45,860 nt of DNA from Candidatus Bacteroides merdipullorum (GCA_019116045.1 DXCK01000094.1:1-45860), one strand, 5' to 3'; positions 1 to 9,664 are shown, counted from the stretch's first letter. A program made the numbers and translations. The notes: a model not told the origin generated them from the letters alone.

Positions 1-93
1 TTCTGAGTTTTAAGCAAAAGAAAATGAAAAATGGAGAGGTTCTTTTTGTCTCTTATGATTTTGGAGATATTAAATATTTAAGATTATAAAGTT

Positions 94-2085
94 ATGAATA
101 GACGAACGATCAGTTTATTATCGTTGCTGTGCCTTGGCAGCTTATCAGCCATGGCACAAGTGAAGCTGCCTCCTTTGTTTTCAGACAACATGGTATTGCA
201 ACAGCAGGCGCAAGCCCCCATTTGGGGAGAAAGCAAACCGGGCAAGACTGTGGAAATAAAAACTTCATGGGACGGGAAAAAATACAGTGTGCAGGCCGAC
301 GCAGACGGCAAATGGGAGATAGCAGTATCCACCCCTCAGGCTGGCGGCCCGTATACCATCCGCATATCGGACGGAAAACCAGTGGAACTGAAGAATGTAC
401 TCATCGGCGAAGTCTGGCTATGTTCGGGACAGTCAAACATGGAAATGCAAGTCGAAGGTTGGGGGAAAGTCATGAACTACGAACAAGAGAAGGTAGAGGC
501 CAACCAGTATCCCAACATTCGCTTTCTGCTGGTTGAAAAGGCAACCAGTTCGCAACCTGTCGAAGAACTGAGTGCTGCCACCGGAGGCTGGCAGGTCTGC
601 TCAGCCCAAAGCGTGGCCGACTTTTCTGCGGCGGCTTATTTCTTCGGCCGGAATCTCCACCAGAACCTCCATGTGCCCATCGGCTTGATTGACACTTCCT
701 GGGGAGGAACCTATGCCGAATCTTGGACCAGTCGCAAGGCCCTTGCAACTTTGCCTTACATGCGCGACCGGTTAAAACAAGTGGAAGATTTGCCTGCCAG
801 CAAAGAAGGCCGTGAAGAAAAGTTCCGCCAAGACGTGGCTGCCTGGTCGGCCAATGTCGCAAAAGCCGACAAAGGCTATGTGGGAGGCAAAGCGTTGTGG
901 GCTTCAACCGATTTTGATGACGCGGATTGGGCGCAGATGGACATGCCCGGATGGATACAGGAGAAAGGACTGCCTGGATTCAACGGCATCATCTGGTTCC
1001 GCAAAACAATCGACATCCCGGCCAAATGGGCAGGAAAGGAACTGACGTTGGAGTTCGGCTCGGTCGACGACAACGACTTTACTTACTTCAATGGCGTAGA
1101 GGTGGGGCATACAGAAGGTTGGATGGCTCCCCGGCGCTATACGATTCCGAAAGAACTGGTGAAGGCTGGCAAGGCCGTCATTGCTGTGCGCGTGATGGAT
1201 ACAGGGGGCAACGGCGGCTTTGGAGGAGATGCCCGCAGCATGGTCTTGCGCCGTTCGGATTCCGATGCCTTGGCTCTGGCAGGTGACTGGAAATATCAGC
1301 CTTCCCTGTCGATGAGAGATGTTCCTCCCATGCCAATCAACACCGCCAATGAACCCAACATTCCGGCTTTCTTGTTTAATGCCATGCTGAATCCTTTGGT
1401 CCCTTATGCCATAAAAGGAGCCATCTGGTACCAGGGTGAGGCCAATACAGGAGATGCCTACCGTTATCGCGACTTGTTGCCCTTGATGATAACCGACTGG
1501 CGCAGCCAGTGGGGATACGACTTCCCTTTCTATATTGTACAACTGGCTAACTTTATGAGCCAGCAGGCCGAACCCAGCGAATCGGCATGGGCCGAACTGC
1601 GTGAAGCGCAGGCGCATACGTTGCACTTGAACAATACGGGATTGGCCGTCACCATCGACATAGGCGATGCATACGATATACATCCCAAAAACAAGCAGGA
1701 AGTAGGACGACGTTTGGCGTTGGCTGCCCGGGCACAGACTTATGGGGAGGACATCCCGTACTCCAGCCCGATGTACAAAGGCTACCAGATTGAAGGGAAC
1801 AAGATTCGCGTAAGCTTCTCGCACACTTATGGCTTGCTGAAGGCCAAAGACGGAGGCAAGTTACAAGGCTTCTCCATCGCAGGGCCTGACCATAAGTTTC
1901 ACTGGGCGGATGCCGTTGTCGAAGGCCAAACGATTGTGGTCTCCTCGCCCGAAGTGCCGATGCCTCTGGCTGTACGCTACGCATGGGCCGACAACCCTGT
2001 TTGCAACGTATATAATAAAGCCGATCTCCCCTTGTCTCCTTTCCGCACGGACGACTGGAAGGGTGTAACCCGGGGAAATGAATAA
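94..2085 (+). CDS. sialate O-acetylesterase-like carbohydrate esterase (SGNH fold), exported
   Basis: Probable secreted or periplasmic esterase that removes O-acetyl groups from sugars. A signal peptide covers about residues 1-21 (cleavage after SAMA). The SGNH block I motif GQSNM lies at residues 112-116 with Ser114 as likely nucleophile, and a DxHP motif (Asp528, His530) supplies the other catalytic residues. A GH2-like beta-sandwich insert at about residues 265-385 splits the esterase domain, as is common in Bacteroides members of this family. The length of 663 aa is normal. It is the first of seven co-directional enzyme genes; the true operon start probably lies left of the window, and no good -7 box is seen in bases 1-93. 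The substrate is unproven: family members act on acetylated sialic acid but also on plant and microbial glycans, and the neighbours here handle mannose and rhamnose. Confidence 0.87.
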   Translation: MNRRTISLLSLLCLGSLSAMAQVKLPPLFSDNMVLQQQAQAPIWGESKPGKTVEIKTSWDGKKYSVQADADGKWEIAVSTPQAGGPYTIRISDGKPVELKNVLIGEVWLCSGQSNMEMQVEGWGKVMNYEQEKVEANQYPNIRFLLVEKATSSQPVEELSAATGGWQVCSAQSVADFSAAAYFFGRNLHQNLHVPIGLIDTSWGGTYAESWTSRKALATLPYMRDRLKQVEDLPASKEGREEKFRQDVAAWSANVAKADKGYVGGKALWASTDFDDADWAQMDMPGWIQEKGLPGFNGIIWFRKTIDIPAKWAGKELTLEFGSVDDNDFTYFNGVEVGHTEGWMAPRRYTIPKELVKAGKAVIAVRVMDTGGNGGFGGDARSMVLRRSDSDALALAGDWKYQPSLSMRDVPPMPINTANEPNIPAFLFNAMLNPLVPYAIKGAIWYQGEANTGDAYRYRDLLPLMITDWRSQWGYDFPFYIVQLANFMSQQAEPSESAWAELREAQAHTLHLNNTGLAVTIDIGDAYDIHPKNKQEVGRRLALAARAQTYGEDIPYSSPMYKGYQIEGNKIRVSFSHTYGLLKAKDGGKLQGFSIAGPDHKFHWADAVVEGQTIVVSSPEVPMPLAVRYAWADNPVCNVYNKADLPLSPFRTDDWKGVTRGNE

Positions 2086-2104
2086 TAGAAAACATTCGAC
2101 AGAT

Positions 2105-2148
2105 CCCCGAGAGTGTGCCTTCGGTGTCGCTGAAATGCACTCTCAGGG
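2105..2148 (+). other. imperfect hairpin between the esterase and GH92 genes
   Basis: CCCCGAGAGTG (2105-2115) can pair with CACTCTCAGGG (2138-2148) over 11 positions with one mismatch at 2108. The sequence after it (TTCTTCCT) is only weakly T-rich. It may be a leaky terminator or an mRNA-stabilising stem between two cistrons. Confidence 0.45.
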
Positions 2149-2170
2149 TTCTTCCTAAAAGCAGAATAAC

Positions 2171-4447
2171 ATGAAAAAGACTTTCTTGTGGATCTTCCTT
2201 CTGATGTTATCCGCCACAGCACATGCCCAATTAAAAGACTTGGTGAAGTATGTAGACACACGACAAGGCACAGACTCGAACTTCGGGTTGAGTTATGGAA
2301 ACACGTTCCCTGCCACGGGAATGCCTTACGGCATGCACCTGTGGTCGCCCCAGACGGGCAAGAACGGAGACGGCTTCAAGTACCTGTATGCCTCGGACAA
2401 AATCCGGGGGTTCGGACAGGCGCACCAATGCAGTCCGTGGATGAGTGATTATGCGGTCTATTCTTTTATGCCGGTGGTGGGCGAACTGGTCGTAGACCAG
2501 GATAAACGGGCGTCCAAGTTCAGCCATGCCAATGAGACGGCCCGGCCGAACTATTACAGTGTGACGTTTGACAACGGTATCCGTACGGAGATGGCTCCTA
2601 CGACGCGGGGCGTGCATTTCCGTTTTTCTTATCCGAAGTCCGAAGACGCTTACCTGGTGTTGGACGGGTACACGGACATGAGCGAGATAAAGATTATTCC
2701 CGAAAAGAGACAGATTGTGGGCTGGGTGAACAACCAGCGTTTCGTGAACGATGCCAAGTCGTTCCGCAACTACTTTGTCGTGCAATTCGACCAGCCTTTT
2801 AAGGCTTACGGCATCTGGGAGAACCAGAAGAACGAAGTCTTTGCCGGACAGACGGAAGGTTCCGGGAAGGGCTACGGTGCCTATATTCAGTTTGCCAAAG
2901 GCTGCCGGGTGCAGGCCAAGGCCGCTTCATCGTACATCAGCCCGGAGCAGGCGCTGGTCACCTTGCAGGCAGAGTTGGGCAAGGACAAGAAGCTGGAGAC
3001 GACCCGCGACCGTGGCGCACAGGTGTGGAATGAGCTGTTGAACCGCATCGTCGTCGAGGGTGGGACAGACGAGCAGATACGCACTTTCTATTGCTGTCTG
3101 TTCCGTGCCAACCTGTTCTCGCGCAAGTTCTATGAGCGCAAAGAGAACGGCGAACCTTATTATTACAGCCCGTACAACGGAAAGGTGTACGACGGGTACA
3201 TGTACACTGACAACGGTTTTTGGGACACGTTCCGCTCGCAGTTCCCGCTGACCAACATCCTTCACCCTACGATGCAGGGACGTTACATGAACGCCTTGCT
3301 CGATGCGCAAGAGCAGGGTGGCTGGCTGCCTTCGTGGTCGGCGCCCGGCGAAACGGGGGGAATGTTGGGCAACCACGCCATCTCATTGCTGGCCGACGCA
3401 TGGGCCAAGGGCATCCGGACGTTCGACCCCGAGCGGGCGCTCAAGGCGTATGCCCATGAGGCCATGAACAAGGGACCGTATGGTGGTGCCAACGGGCGCG
3501 GATTCTGGAAAGAGTATTACCAACTGGGGTATGTACCGTATCCCGAATCGTTGGGCAGCAGCTCGCAGACGATGGAGTATGCTTACGACGATTTTTGCGG
3601 ATACATGCTCGCCCGGATGACGGGCCATGAGGAGTACGCCCGGATGTTTGCCCGGCAAATGTATAACTACAAGAACGTTTTCGACCCGGCCATCGGCCTG
3701 ATGCGTGGCAAGGGCATGGACGGCAAGTGGCAGGAGCCGTTCGACCCGTTGGAGTGGGGAGGCCCCTTCTGCGAGGGCAATGCCTGGCACTACTCCTGGT
3801 CGGTGTTCCACGATGTGCAGGGCTTGATTGACCTGTATGGCAGCGACGAGAAATTCACTACGAAGATGGACTCCGTGTTCATCCTGCCCAGTGTGATCAA
3901 GCCGGGGACGTATGGCGGAGTGATTCACGAGATGAAGGAAATGGAACTGGCCGGAATGGGGCAGTACGCCCATGGCAACCAGCCCATTCAGCACATGCCT
4001 TACTTGTATTCGTATGCCGGTCAGCCGTGGAAGACGCAGTACTGGGTTCGCCAGATTGTGCAACGTCTGTACAATCCGACCGAGAAAGGTTTCCCTGGCG
4101 ATGAAGACCAGGGCGGCATGTCGTCGTGGTACGTACTGAGCGCCTTGGGCATCTACGCCGTCTGCCCGGGGACCGACGAGTATGTCATTGGCAGCCCGCT
4201 GTTCCAGAAGGCGACCATCACGCTGGAGAATGGGAAGAAGTTTGTCATCGAAGCCAAAGGCAATGCCCCGGAGAACTATTACATCCAGTCCGGCATGCTG
4301 AACGGGCGGGTGTTGGACAAGAACTACATCCATTACAGTGACATCGTAGACGGTGGCACGCTGACGTTCGAGATGGGCCCGCAGCCCAACTTGCAGCGGA
4401 ACACCTCCAAGTATGCCGCGCCTTTCTCTCTTTCGAAGAAACCCTGA
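2171..4447 (+). CDS. GH92 family alpha-mannosidase, exported
   Basis: Calcium-dependent exo-alpha-mannosidase of family GH92, which removes terminal alpha-mannose from N-glycans, yeast mannan and similar glycans. A signal peptide (residues 1-19, ending AHA) is followed by the N-terminal beta-sandwich and a C-terminal (alpha/alpha)6 barrel. Diagnostic motifs are GFWDTF, GNHAISLLADAW, CEGNAWHYSW with the likely general acid Glu535, and GDEDQGGMSSWY with acidic residues Asp644 and Asp646 in the expected base and calcium region. The length of 758 aa is typical. The gene starts 85 bp after the esterase and is followed by a second GH92. The precise linkage (alpha-1,2, 1,3 or 1,4) cannot be read from the sequence. 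Confidence 0.93.
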   Translation: MKKTFLWIFLLMLSATAHAQLKDLVKYVDTRQGTDSNFGLSYGNTFPATGMPYGMHLWSPQTGKNGDGFKYLYASDKIRGFGQAHQCSPWMSDYAVYSFMPVVGELVVDQDKRASKFSHANETARPNYYSVTFDNGIRTEMAPTTRGVHFRFSYPKSEDAYLVLDGYTDMSEIKIIPEKRQIVGWVNNQRFVNDAKSFRNYFVVQFDQPFKAYGIWENQKNEVFAGQTEGSGKGYGAYIQFAKGCRVQAKAASSYISPEQALVTLQAELGKDKKLETTRDRGAQVWNELLNRIVVEGGTDEQIRTFYCCLFRANLFSRKFYERKENGEPYYYSPYNGKVYDGYMYTDNGFWDTFRSQFPLTNILHPTMQGRYMNALLDAQEQGGWLPSWSAPGETGGMLGNHAISLLADAWAKGIRTFDPERALKAYAHEAMNKGPYGGANGRGFWKEYYQLGYVPYPESLGSSSQTMEYAYDDFCGYMLARMTGHEEYARMFARQMYNYKNVFDPAIGLMRGKGMDGKWQEPFDPLEWGGPFCEGNAWHYSWSVFHDVQGLIDLYGSDEKFTTKMDSVFILPSVIKPGTYGGVIHEMKEMELAGMGQYAHGNQPIQHMPYLYSYAGQPWKTQYWVRQIVQRLYNPTEKGFPGDEDQGGMSSWYVLSALGIYAVCPGTDEYVIGSPLFQKATITLENGKKFVIEAKGNAPENYYIQSGMLNGRVLDKNYIHYSDIVDGGTLTFEMGPQPNLQRNTSKYAAPFSLSKKP

Positions 4448-4611
4448 AGTGCGGTAGAAGCAACGCTCTCTTTCGTACGCCGGTCCGCTCGTGTTCGTCA
4501 TAGAGACAGCGGGCTGGCGGCTTGTTGGAGAGCGGCCGCTTGCCGGAAGAACCGTCGGAAAAGCATGAAATTCTTTTGATTTACTAACCAGATAAATACG
4601 TTTTGGAACTG

Positions 4612-6765
4612 ATGAAAATGAAAGTACTGGCCTGTCTGTTGCCCTTTGCCTTGTTGGGCAACGGCATGGTGGCACAAGAAGCGCATAAATCTTATGCTCA
4701 ACAGGTAAACACATTAATCGGGACAGAAGGAGCCGGCCTGACCTCCGGTTACCTTTATCCCGGAGCTACTTACCCCTTTGGCATGGTACAGTTCACCCCG
4801 ACCTACTTTGCGAAGAACGCCGGTTTTGTCATCAATCAGATGAGTGGCGGCGGATGCGAGCACATGGGTAACTTCCCCACTTTCCCGTTGGAAGGAAAGC
4901 TGGAGATGTCGCCCAACATCATCCGCGACGCCCGCATCACGGTGGATGACGAGCACGGACATGCCGGATTCTACGAAGCAACGGTGCAGGACGCGGTGAA
5001 GGCTCAACTGACTGTCACCGAACGCACAGGCATGGCGCGCTATAACTTCCCTGCCGACGCTTCCTACGGGACGGTGATTATCGGTGCCGGCGTGGCAGCC
5101 ACCCCCATCAAAGAGGCGGCCATTGCCATAACCGCCCCCAACCGCTGCGAGGGTTATGCCGAGGGAGGCAACTTCTGCGGTGCGCGCACTCCCTACAAGG
5201 TATATTTCGTGGCCGAGTTTGATGCCGAAGCCGTCGAGACAGGCACTTGGAAACACCATCAGCTCAACCAGGGCGCTTCTTTTGCCGAGGGCGAAGCTTC
5301 GGGAGTCTACTTCACCTTCGATACCAGCAAGCAGAAGACGGTGCAATACAAAATAGGCGTATCGTACGTCTCGGTCGAGAACGCCCGCCAGAATCTGGAA
5401 GCGGAAAATACCGCGTGGGATTTCGAAGCAATCCGCCGCCAGGCAGAAAACAAGTGGGACGAGTATTTGAGCAAAATCGAGGTAGAAGGAACAAATCCCG
5501 ACCGCATCACACAGTTCTACACCCACCTGTATCGCGTCTTTATCCATCCCAATGTGTGCAGCGATGTGAACGGCGAATACATGGGCGCCGATTTTCGGGT
5601 GCACCGTACGCGCAGCAAACAATACACCTCGTTCAGCAACTGGGACACATACCGCACACAGATACAACTGTTGGCTATGCTGGACCCCGGAGTTGCCTCG
5701 GATGTGGTAGTCTCGCACCAGCAGTTCGCCGAGCAGTCGGGCGGTTCCTTCCCCCGCTGGGTGATGGCCAATATCGAGACGGGCATCATGCAAGGCGACC
5801 CCACGCCCATCCTGATTGCCAACGCTTATGCCTTCGGAGCCCGCAACTACGACCCTAAGCCCATCTTCGACATCATGAAGAAGGGGGCCGAAGTGCCCGG
5901 CTCGAAGTCGCAAGACCAGGAGACCCGTCCGGGACTGAAGCAATACCTGGAGAAAGGCTATTACAACGCGTCAGAACAGTTGGAGTACACCTCGGCCGAC
6001 TTTGCCATCGCGCAGTTCGCCCTTCATGCCGTCGGCGACGAGTTCGCCAGTTGGCGCTACTTCCACTTCGCCCGGTCGTGGAAAAACCTCTTCAACCCCG
6101 AGACAGGCTGGTTGCAGTCGCGCCGAGAAGACGGCTCCTGGAAGCCTCTGTCGGACGACTTCCGCGAATCAACCTATAAGAACTATTTCTGGATGGTGCC
6201 CTACGACCTGGGCGGCTTGATAGAAATCATGGGCGGCCGGGAGAAGGCCGAGCAGCGCTTGGACGAACTGTTCTCCCGCCTGGACGCCGGGTATAACGAC
6301 CCGTGGTTTGCCTCGGGCAACGAGCCGAGCTTCCAGATTCCCTGGGTCTACAACTGGGTGGGTGCGCCCTACAAGACGCAAAAGACCGTGAACCGCATCC
6401 TCAACGAGCAGTATTCCAGCCGCATCGACGGACTGCCGGGCAACGACGACTTGGGCACGATGGGCGCCTGGTACGTGTTTGCCTGCATCGGCCTTTACCC
6501 GGAGATTCCGGGCGTGGGCGGATTCGCCGTGAACACGCCCATTTTCGAGCGCGTCAAGGTTTCGTTGCCCAAGGGCGACATCCTCATCACGGGCGGTTCG
6601 GAGAAGAATATCTACACCCATTCCCTGAAACTGAACGGACGGGAACACAACGGCACGTGGATAGACTGGCAAGACTTGGAGAAGGGCGGCACCTTGGAAT
6701 ACAAGACTTCCGCCCGCCCCAACAAGCAGTGGGGCACGGAGGTGCTGCCTCCTTCCTTCCCCTGA
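4612..6765 (+). CDS. second, divergent GH92 family alpha-mannosidase, exported
   Basis: Another GH92 exo-alpha-mannosidase, 717 aa from the chosen ATG. An in-frame TTG nine bases earlier is less likely, because the ATG directly opens a standard signal peptide (about 21 residues ending MVAQ). Family motifs include YPGATYPFGMVQFTP near the N terminus, NWDTYRTQ, and PGNDDLGTMGAWYVF with Asp612 and Asp613. Where the preceding paralogue has EGNAWHYSW this one has ESTYKNYFWMVPYD; Glu519 is kept but the surrounding subsite residues differ, so the two probably cleave different linkages or aglycones. A 164-bp gap precedes it, and its stop lies 48 bp before the GH130 gene. Confidence 0.92.
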   Translation: MKMKVLACLLPFALLGNGMVAQEAHKSYAQQVNTLIGTEGAGLTSGYLYPGATYPFGMVQFTPTYFAKNAGFVINQMSGGGCEHMGNFPTFPLEGKLEMSPNIIRDARITVDDEHGHAGFYEATVQDAVKAQLTVTERTGMARYNFPADASYGTVIIGAGVAATPIKEAAIAITAPNRCEGYAEGGNFCGARTPYKVYFVAEFDAEAVETGTWKHHQLNQGASFAEGEASGVYFTFDTSKQKTVQYKIGVSYVSVENARQNLEAENTAWDFEAIRRQAENKWDEYLSKIEVEGTNPDRITQFYTHLYRVFIHPNVCSDVNGEYMGADFRVHRTRSKQYTSFSNWDTYRTQIQLLAMLDPGVASDVVVSHQQFAEQSGGSFPRWVMANIETGIMQGDPTPILIANAYAFGARNYDPKPIFDIMKKGAEVPGSKSQDQETRPGLKQYLEKGYYNASEQLEYTSADFAIAQFALHAVGDEFASWRYFHFARSWKNLFNPETGWLQSRREDGSWKPLSDDFRESTYKNYFWMVPYDLGGLIEIMGGREKAEQRLDELFSRLDAGYNDPWFASGNEPSFQIPWVYNWVGAPYKTQKTVNRILNEQYSSRIDGLPGNDDLGTMGAWYVFACIGLYPEIPGVGGFAVNTPIFERVKVSLPKGDILITGGSEKNIYTHSLKLNGREHNGTWIDWQDLEKGGTLEYKTSARPNKQWGTEVLPPSFP

Positions 6766-6813
6766 CGGGGCGCGAACGATAACTGATGTTTCATCTTTAT
6801 TTCGAATCATACA

Positions 6814-7959
6814 ATGAAAAAGAACCTTTTATACCTTGTTCTGGGGTCTGCCCTGGCCCTGAACACGGCCTGCAACGCAGGCAAGACGGCCCAGGAGCCG
6901 TCGTTCCCCGACTGGGCATGGGCCGACTTCCAACGCCCCGAGGGCGTCAACCCCATCATTGCTCCGGACAGCACCACGCGCTTCTACTGCCCCATGCGTC
7001 AGGACTCTGTGGCGTGGGAAGGCAGTGACACGTTCAATCCCGCAGCCACTGTGAGCGACGGCCGGGTGGTAGTGCTCTACCGTGCCGAAGACAACTCAGG
7101 AGTGGGCATCGGCTCACGCACCTCGCGCATCGGCTATGCTTCGTCGGCCGACGGCCTGCACTTCGAGCGCCTCTCCACCCCCGTGCTCTATCCCGGCGAG
7201 GACAGCCAGAAGGAACTGGAGACGCCCGGCGGATGCGAAGACCCCCGCGTGGCGATGACCGAAGACGGGCTCTACGTGATGCTCTACACGCAGTGGAACC
7301 GCAAGCAGGCCCGCCTGGCCGTGGCCACTTCGCGCGACCTGAAGACGTGGGAGAAACACGGGCCGGCCTTTGCCAAGGCTTACGACGGACGCTTTGCCGA
7401 CGATTTCTCGAAGTCGGCCTCGATTGTCACCCGCGTGGCAGACGGACGGCAGACCATCGCCAAGCTGAACGGGAAATACTACATGTATTGGGGAGAGAAG
7501 TTTGTCAACGTGGCCACCTCCACCAATCTGACCGACTGGGAACCGATGCTGGACGAGCAGGGCGAACTGCTCCGCGTGATGGCTCCGCGCGAGGGCAAGT
7601 TTGACAGCGAGCTGACCGAATGTGGCCCTCCCGCCATCCTTACCGACCGGGGCATCCTGCTGATGTATAACGGCAAGAACAAGGCGGGGCTGGAAGGCGA
7701 CACCTGCTATACGGCCAATTCTTACTGCGCAGGCCAGGCTCTGTTTGACGCACAGGAACCGACCCGCCTGCTCGACCGGCTGGACAAGCCTTTCTACGTG
7801 CCGGAATCCGACTTCGAAAAGAGCGGCCAGTATCCTGCCGGCACGGTCTTCATCGAAGGCCTGGTTTACCATCGTGACAAATGGTTCTTGTACTACGGCT
7901 GTGCCGACTCGCGTGTGGCTGTGGCCGTGTACGACCCGCAGAAATCCGCGCAACCCTAA
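6814..7959 (+). CDS. GH130 family beta-mannoside hydrolase or phosphorylase, probable lipoprotein
   Basis: Five-bladed beta-propeller enzyme of family GH130, which cleaves beta-mannosides by hydrolysis or phosphorolysis. Visible motifs are WEGSDTFNPAATV, VVLYRAED, GGCEDPRV and the strand motif LLMYNGKNK. The N terminus is a lipoprotein signal with lipobox LNTAC (Cys20), placing it in the periplasm or on the cell surface. An exported location favours hydrolysis over a phosphorylase that needs intracellular phosphate, but this is inference. The length of 381 aa is slightly long for the family because of the signal. It sits between GH92 and GH43 genes, with only 12 bp to the latter. Together with GH92 it suggests a target such as an N-glycan core or a beta-mannoside-capped microbial mannan. 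Confidence 0.88.
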   Translation: MKKNLLYLVLGSALALNTACNAGKTAQEPSFPDWAWADFQRPEGVNPIIAPDSTTRFYCPMRQDSVAWEGSDTFNPAATVSDGRVVVLYRAEDNSGVGIGSRTSRIGYASSADGLHFERLSTPVLYPGEDSQKELETPGGCEDPRVAMTEDGLYVMLYTQWNRKQARLAVATSRDLKTWEKHGPAFAKAYDGRFADDFSKSASIVTRVADGRQTIAKLNGKYYMYWGEKFVNVATSTNLTDWEPMLDEQGELLRVMAPREGKFDSELTECGPPAILTDRGILLMYNGKNKAGLEGDTCYTANSYCAGQALFDAQEPTRLLDRLDKPFYVPESDFEKSGQYPAGTVFIEGLVYHRDKWFLYYGCADSRVAVAVYDPQKSAQP

Positions 7960-7971
7960 ACCGGAGCGGCC

Positions 7972-9531
7972 ATGAAGAAGACGTTCGTTTCCCTGCTTTG
8001 TGCCCTGTCGGCCTTGTTGCTTGCCGCGCAAGACCGGGCGGAATATGTGAATCCGGTTATCCGGGGCGACATCCCCGACCCGACGATTATCCGCATCGGA
8101 AGCACTTACTACGCGGCCGGCACGTCGTCGGAGTGGGCGCCGTTCTATCCGTTGTTCACGTCCAAAGACTTGGTGAACTGGACGCAAGTGGGGCATATCT
8201 TCGACCGGCAGCCTGCGTGGACGGTCAATTCGTTCTGGGCGCCCGAACTGTTCTACCACAACGGGAAGGTCTATTGTTACTATACCGCTCGCGAGCGTGC
8301 CACGGGGATGTCCTATATCGGCGTGGCGGTGGCCGATTCTCCTACGGGAGAGTTTGTCGACCACGGCCTGATAGTCCGCCACGGCAAGGAAGCCATCGAC
8401 GCCTTTGTCTTTGACGACGGCGGGCAGCTCTACATCTCGTGGAAGGCTTATGGCCTGGAGAACCGCCCCATCGAACTGATGGCCGCCCGGCTCTCGTCCG
8501 ACGGGCTGCGCGTGGAGGGGGAGCCTTTCACGCTGCTGACCGACGACGAGCGGGTGGGCATGGAGGGACAATGCCACTTCAAGCAGGGCGATTATTATTA
8601 CTTGGTCTATGCTTCACACGGCTGCTGCGGGTTCAACAGCGACTACGATGTCTGCGTGGCGCGTTCCCGCTCTTTTGCCGGGCCTTATGAGAAATACGAG
8701 GGCAACCCCATCCTGCACGGAGGCGAAGGCGACTTCCAGTCGTGCGGACACGGCACGATGGTCGAAAGTCCCGACGGCCGCCTGTTCTATTTGTGCCATG
8801 CCTACGTGTCCGGCAACGGGTTCTTCGTGGGACGGCAACCCATCTTGCAGGAGATGGAGCTGACGGCCGACGGCTGGCTCCGCTTCAAGGGAGGCGACTT
8901 GGCCCAGGCCCGCAGGCCGATGCCGTTCGGCGGCACGGAGCAGACTCTTCCCGCAGGTTTCGAAGACAGTTTTGATGCGGACAAGCTGAAGGTGGACTGG
9001 AGTTGGAACTATCCGTATGCCGATGTCGACGCAGCGTTCCGCCAGGGGAAACTCTATCTGTCCGGCCGCCTGAAAGAAGGAAGCCGCCAGGGTGTGGCCC
9101 TGTGCGTCCGCGCCCAGTCGCCCGACTATGCCTGCGAGACCCGGGTGCAGAACCAAGGCAAGAGCCTGAAGGGCCTGACCCTCTATGGCGACGACGGCAA
9201 CCTGCTGGTGTGGGGCGTGTCAGAGGGGAAATACCTGCTCAAACAGGTCAAGGACGGACAGGAATCCGTCTTGTTCGAAGCCCCCTGTCCCGACGCTTCG
9301 CCCCGCCTGCGCTTTACGCTGGCCGGAGGCACCGGGCTGCGTTTCTACTATTACGACGACTCCGGCGCGGGCTGGACGAACGTCCGCCGAGACTTGTTCG
9401 ACGGTCGTGACCTGCTCCGTTGGGACCGCGTGCAGCGCCCGGGCCTGTTTCAGTCAGGCGACGCGGATGAACCCGGCGTGTTCGATTATTTCAAACTGAC
9501 AAACGTCTCCGGAGGCGGCGGAAACCCCTGA
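7972..9531 (+). CDS. GH43 family glycoside hydrolase with C-terminal beta-sandwich, exported
   Basis: Secreted GH43 enzyme; the family includes alpha-L-arabinofuranosidases, beta-xylosidases and exo-galactosidases. A signal peptide covers residues 1-19. The catalytic triad can be placed: general base Asp36 in DIPDPT, pKa-modulating Asp143 in IDAFVFDDGG, and general acid Glu198 in GMEGQCHF. The propeller spans about residues 24-315. The remaining ~200 residues form a beta-sandwich resembling the DUF1349 or concanavalin-like modules often attached to GH43. It starts 12 bp after GH130, so the two are surely co-transcribed. It is followed by a 133-bp gap that holds the first 22-bp repeat array. 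Subfamily and substrate cannot be assigned confidently. Confidence 0.88.
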   Translation: MKKTFVSLLCALSALLLAAQDRAEYVNPVIRGDIPDPTIIRIGSTYYAAGTSSEWAPFYPLFTSKDLVNWTQVGHIFDRQPAWTVNSFWAPELFYHNGKVYCYYTARERATGMSYIGVAVADSPTGEFVDHGLIVRHGKEAIDAFVFDDGGQLYISWKAYGLENRPIELMAARLSSDGLRVEGEPFTLLTDDERVGMEGQCHFKQGDYYYLVYASHGCCGFNSDYDVCVARSRSFAGPYEKYEGNPILHGGEGDFQSCGHGTMVESPDGRLFYLCHAYVSGNGFFVGRQPILQEMELTADGWLRFKGGDLAQARRPMPFGGTEQTLPAGFEDSFDADKLKVDWSWNYPYADVDAAFRQGKLYLSGRLKEGSRQGVALCVRAQSPDYACETRVQNQGKSLKGLTLYGDDGNLLVWGVSEGKYLLKQVKDGQESVLFEAPCPDASPRLRFTLAGGTGLRFYYYDDSGAGWTNVRRDLFDGRDLLRWDRVQRPGLFQSGDADEPGVFDYFKLTNVSGGGGNP

Positions 9532-9544
9532 ACCGAAAGGCTCC

Positions 9545-9610
9545 GGCCGCTGTGCGGACAGGCGCCGGCTCGTGTCCGCACGGGCCGCGTCCCGTGTCCG
9601 GACGGGGCAA
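9545..9610 (+). repeat. degenerate GC-rich array with 22-bp period (array A)
   Basis: Three consecutive 22-bp blocks (9545-9566, 9567-9588, 9589-9610) share the cores CGTGTCCGCA and CCCGTGTCCG, the reverse complement of the GCGGACACGGGC core seen in arrays B and C. The first block is inverted, so GTGCGGACA (9552-9560) pairs perfectly with TGTCCGCAC (9573-9581). A second small stem is CCCGT (9591-9595) with ACGGG (9602-9606). The array lies in the gap before the SGNH gene and ends 54 bp before its ATG. The role is unknown. Confidence 0.65.
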
Positions 9611-9664
9611 ACCTATGATTCTTTACTTTATTAAATCGATAACTTCAAAAACAAAGGAACTGAC

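Noticed and set aside
3383..5943. Long antisense open frames (3383-4714 and 4714-5943) opposite the GH92 genes
   Set aside because: They are shadows of GC-rich coding sequence; the + strand frames carry intact family motifs and the antisense ones resemble no protein.
7114..8577. 487-codon antisense frame over GH130 and GH43
   Set aside because: It spans two well-supported genes and their junction, with His/Arg/Val-rich low-information sequence.
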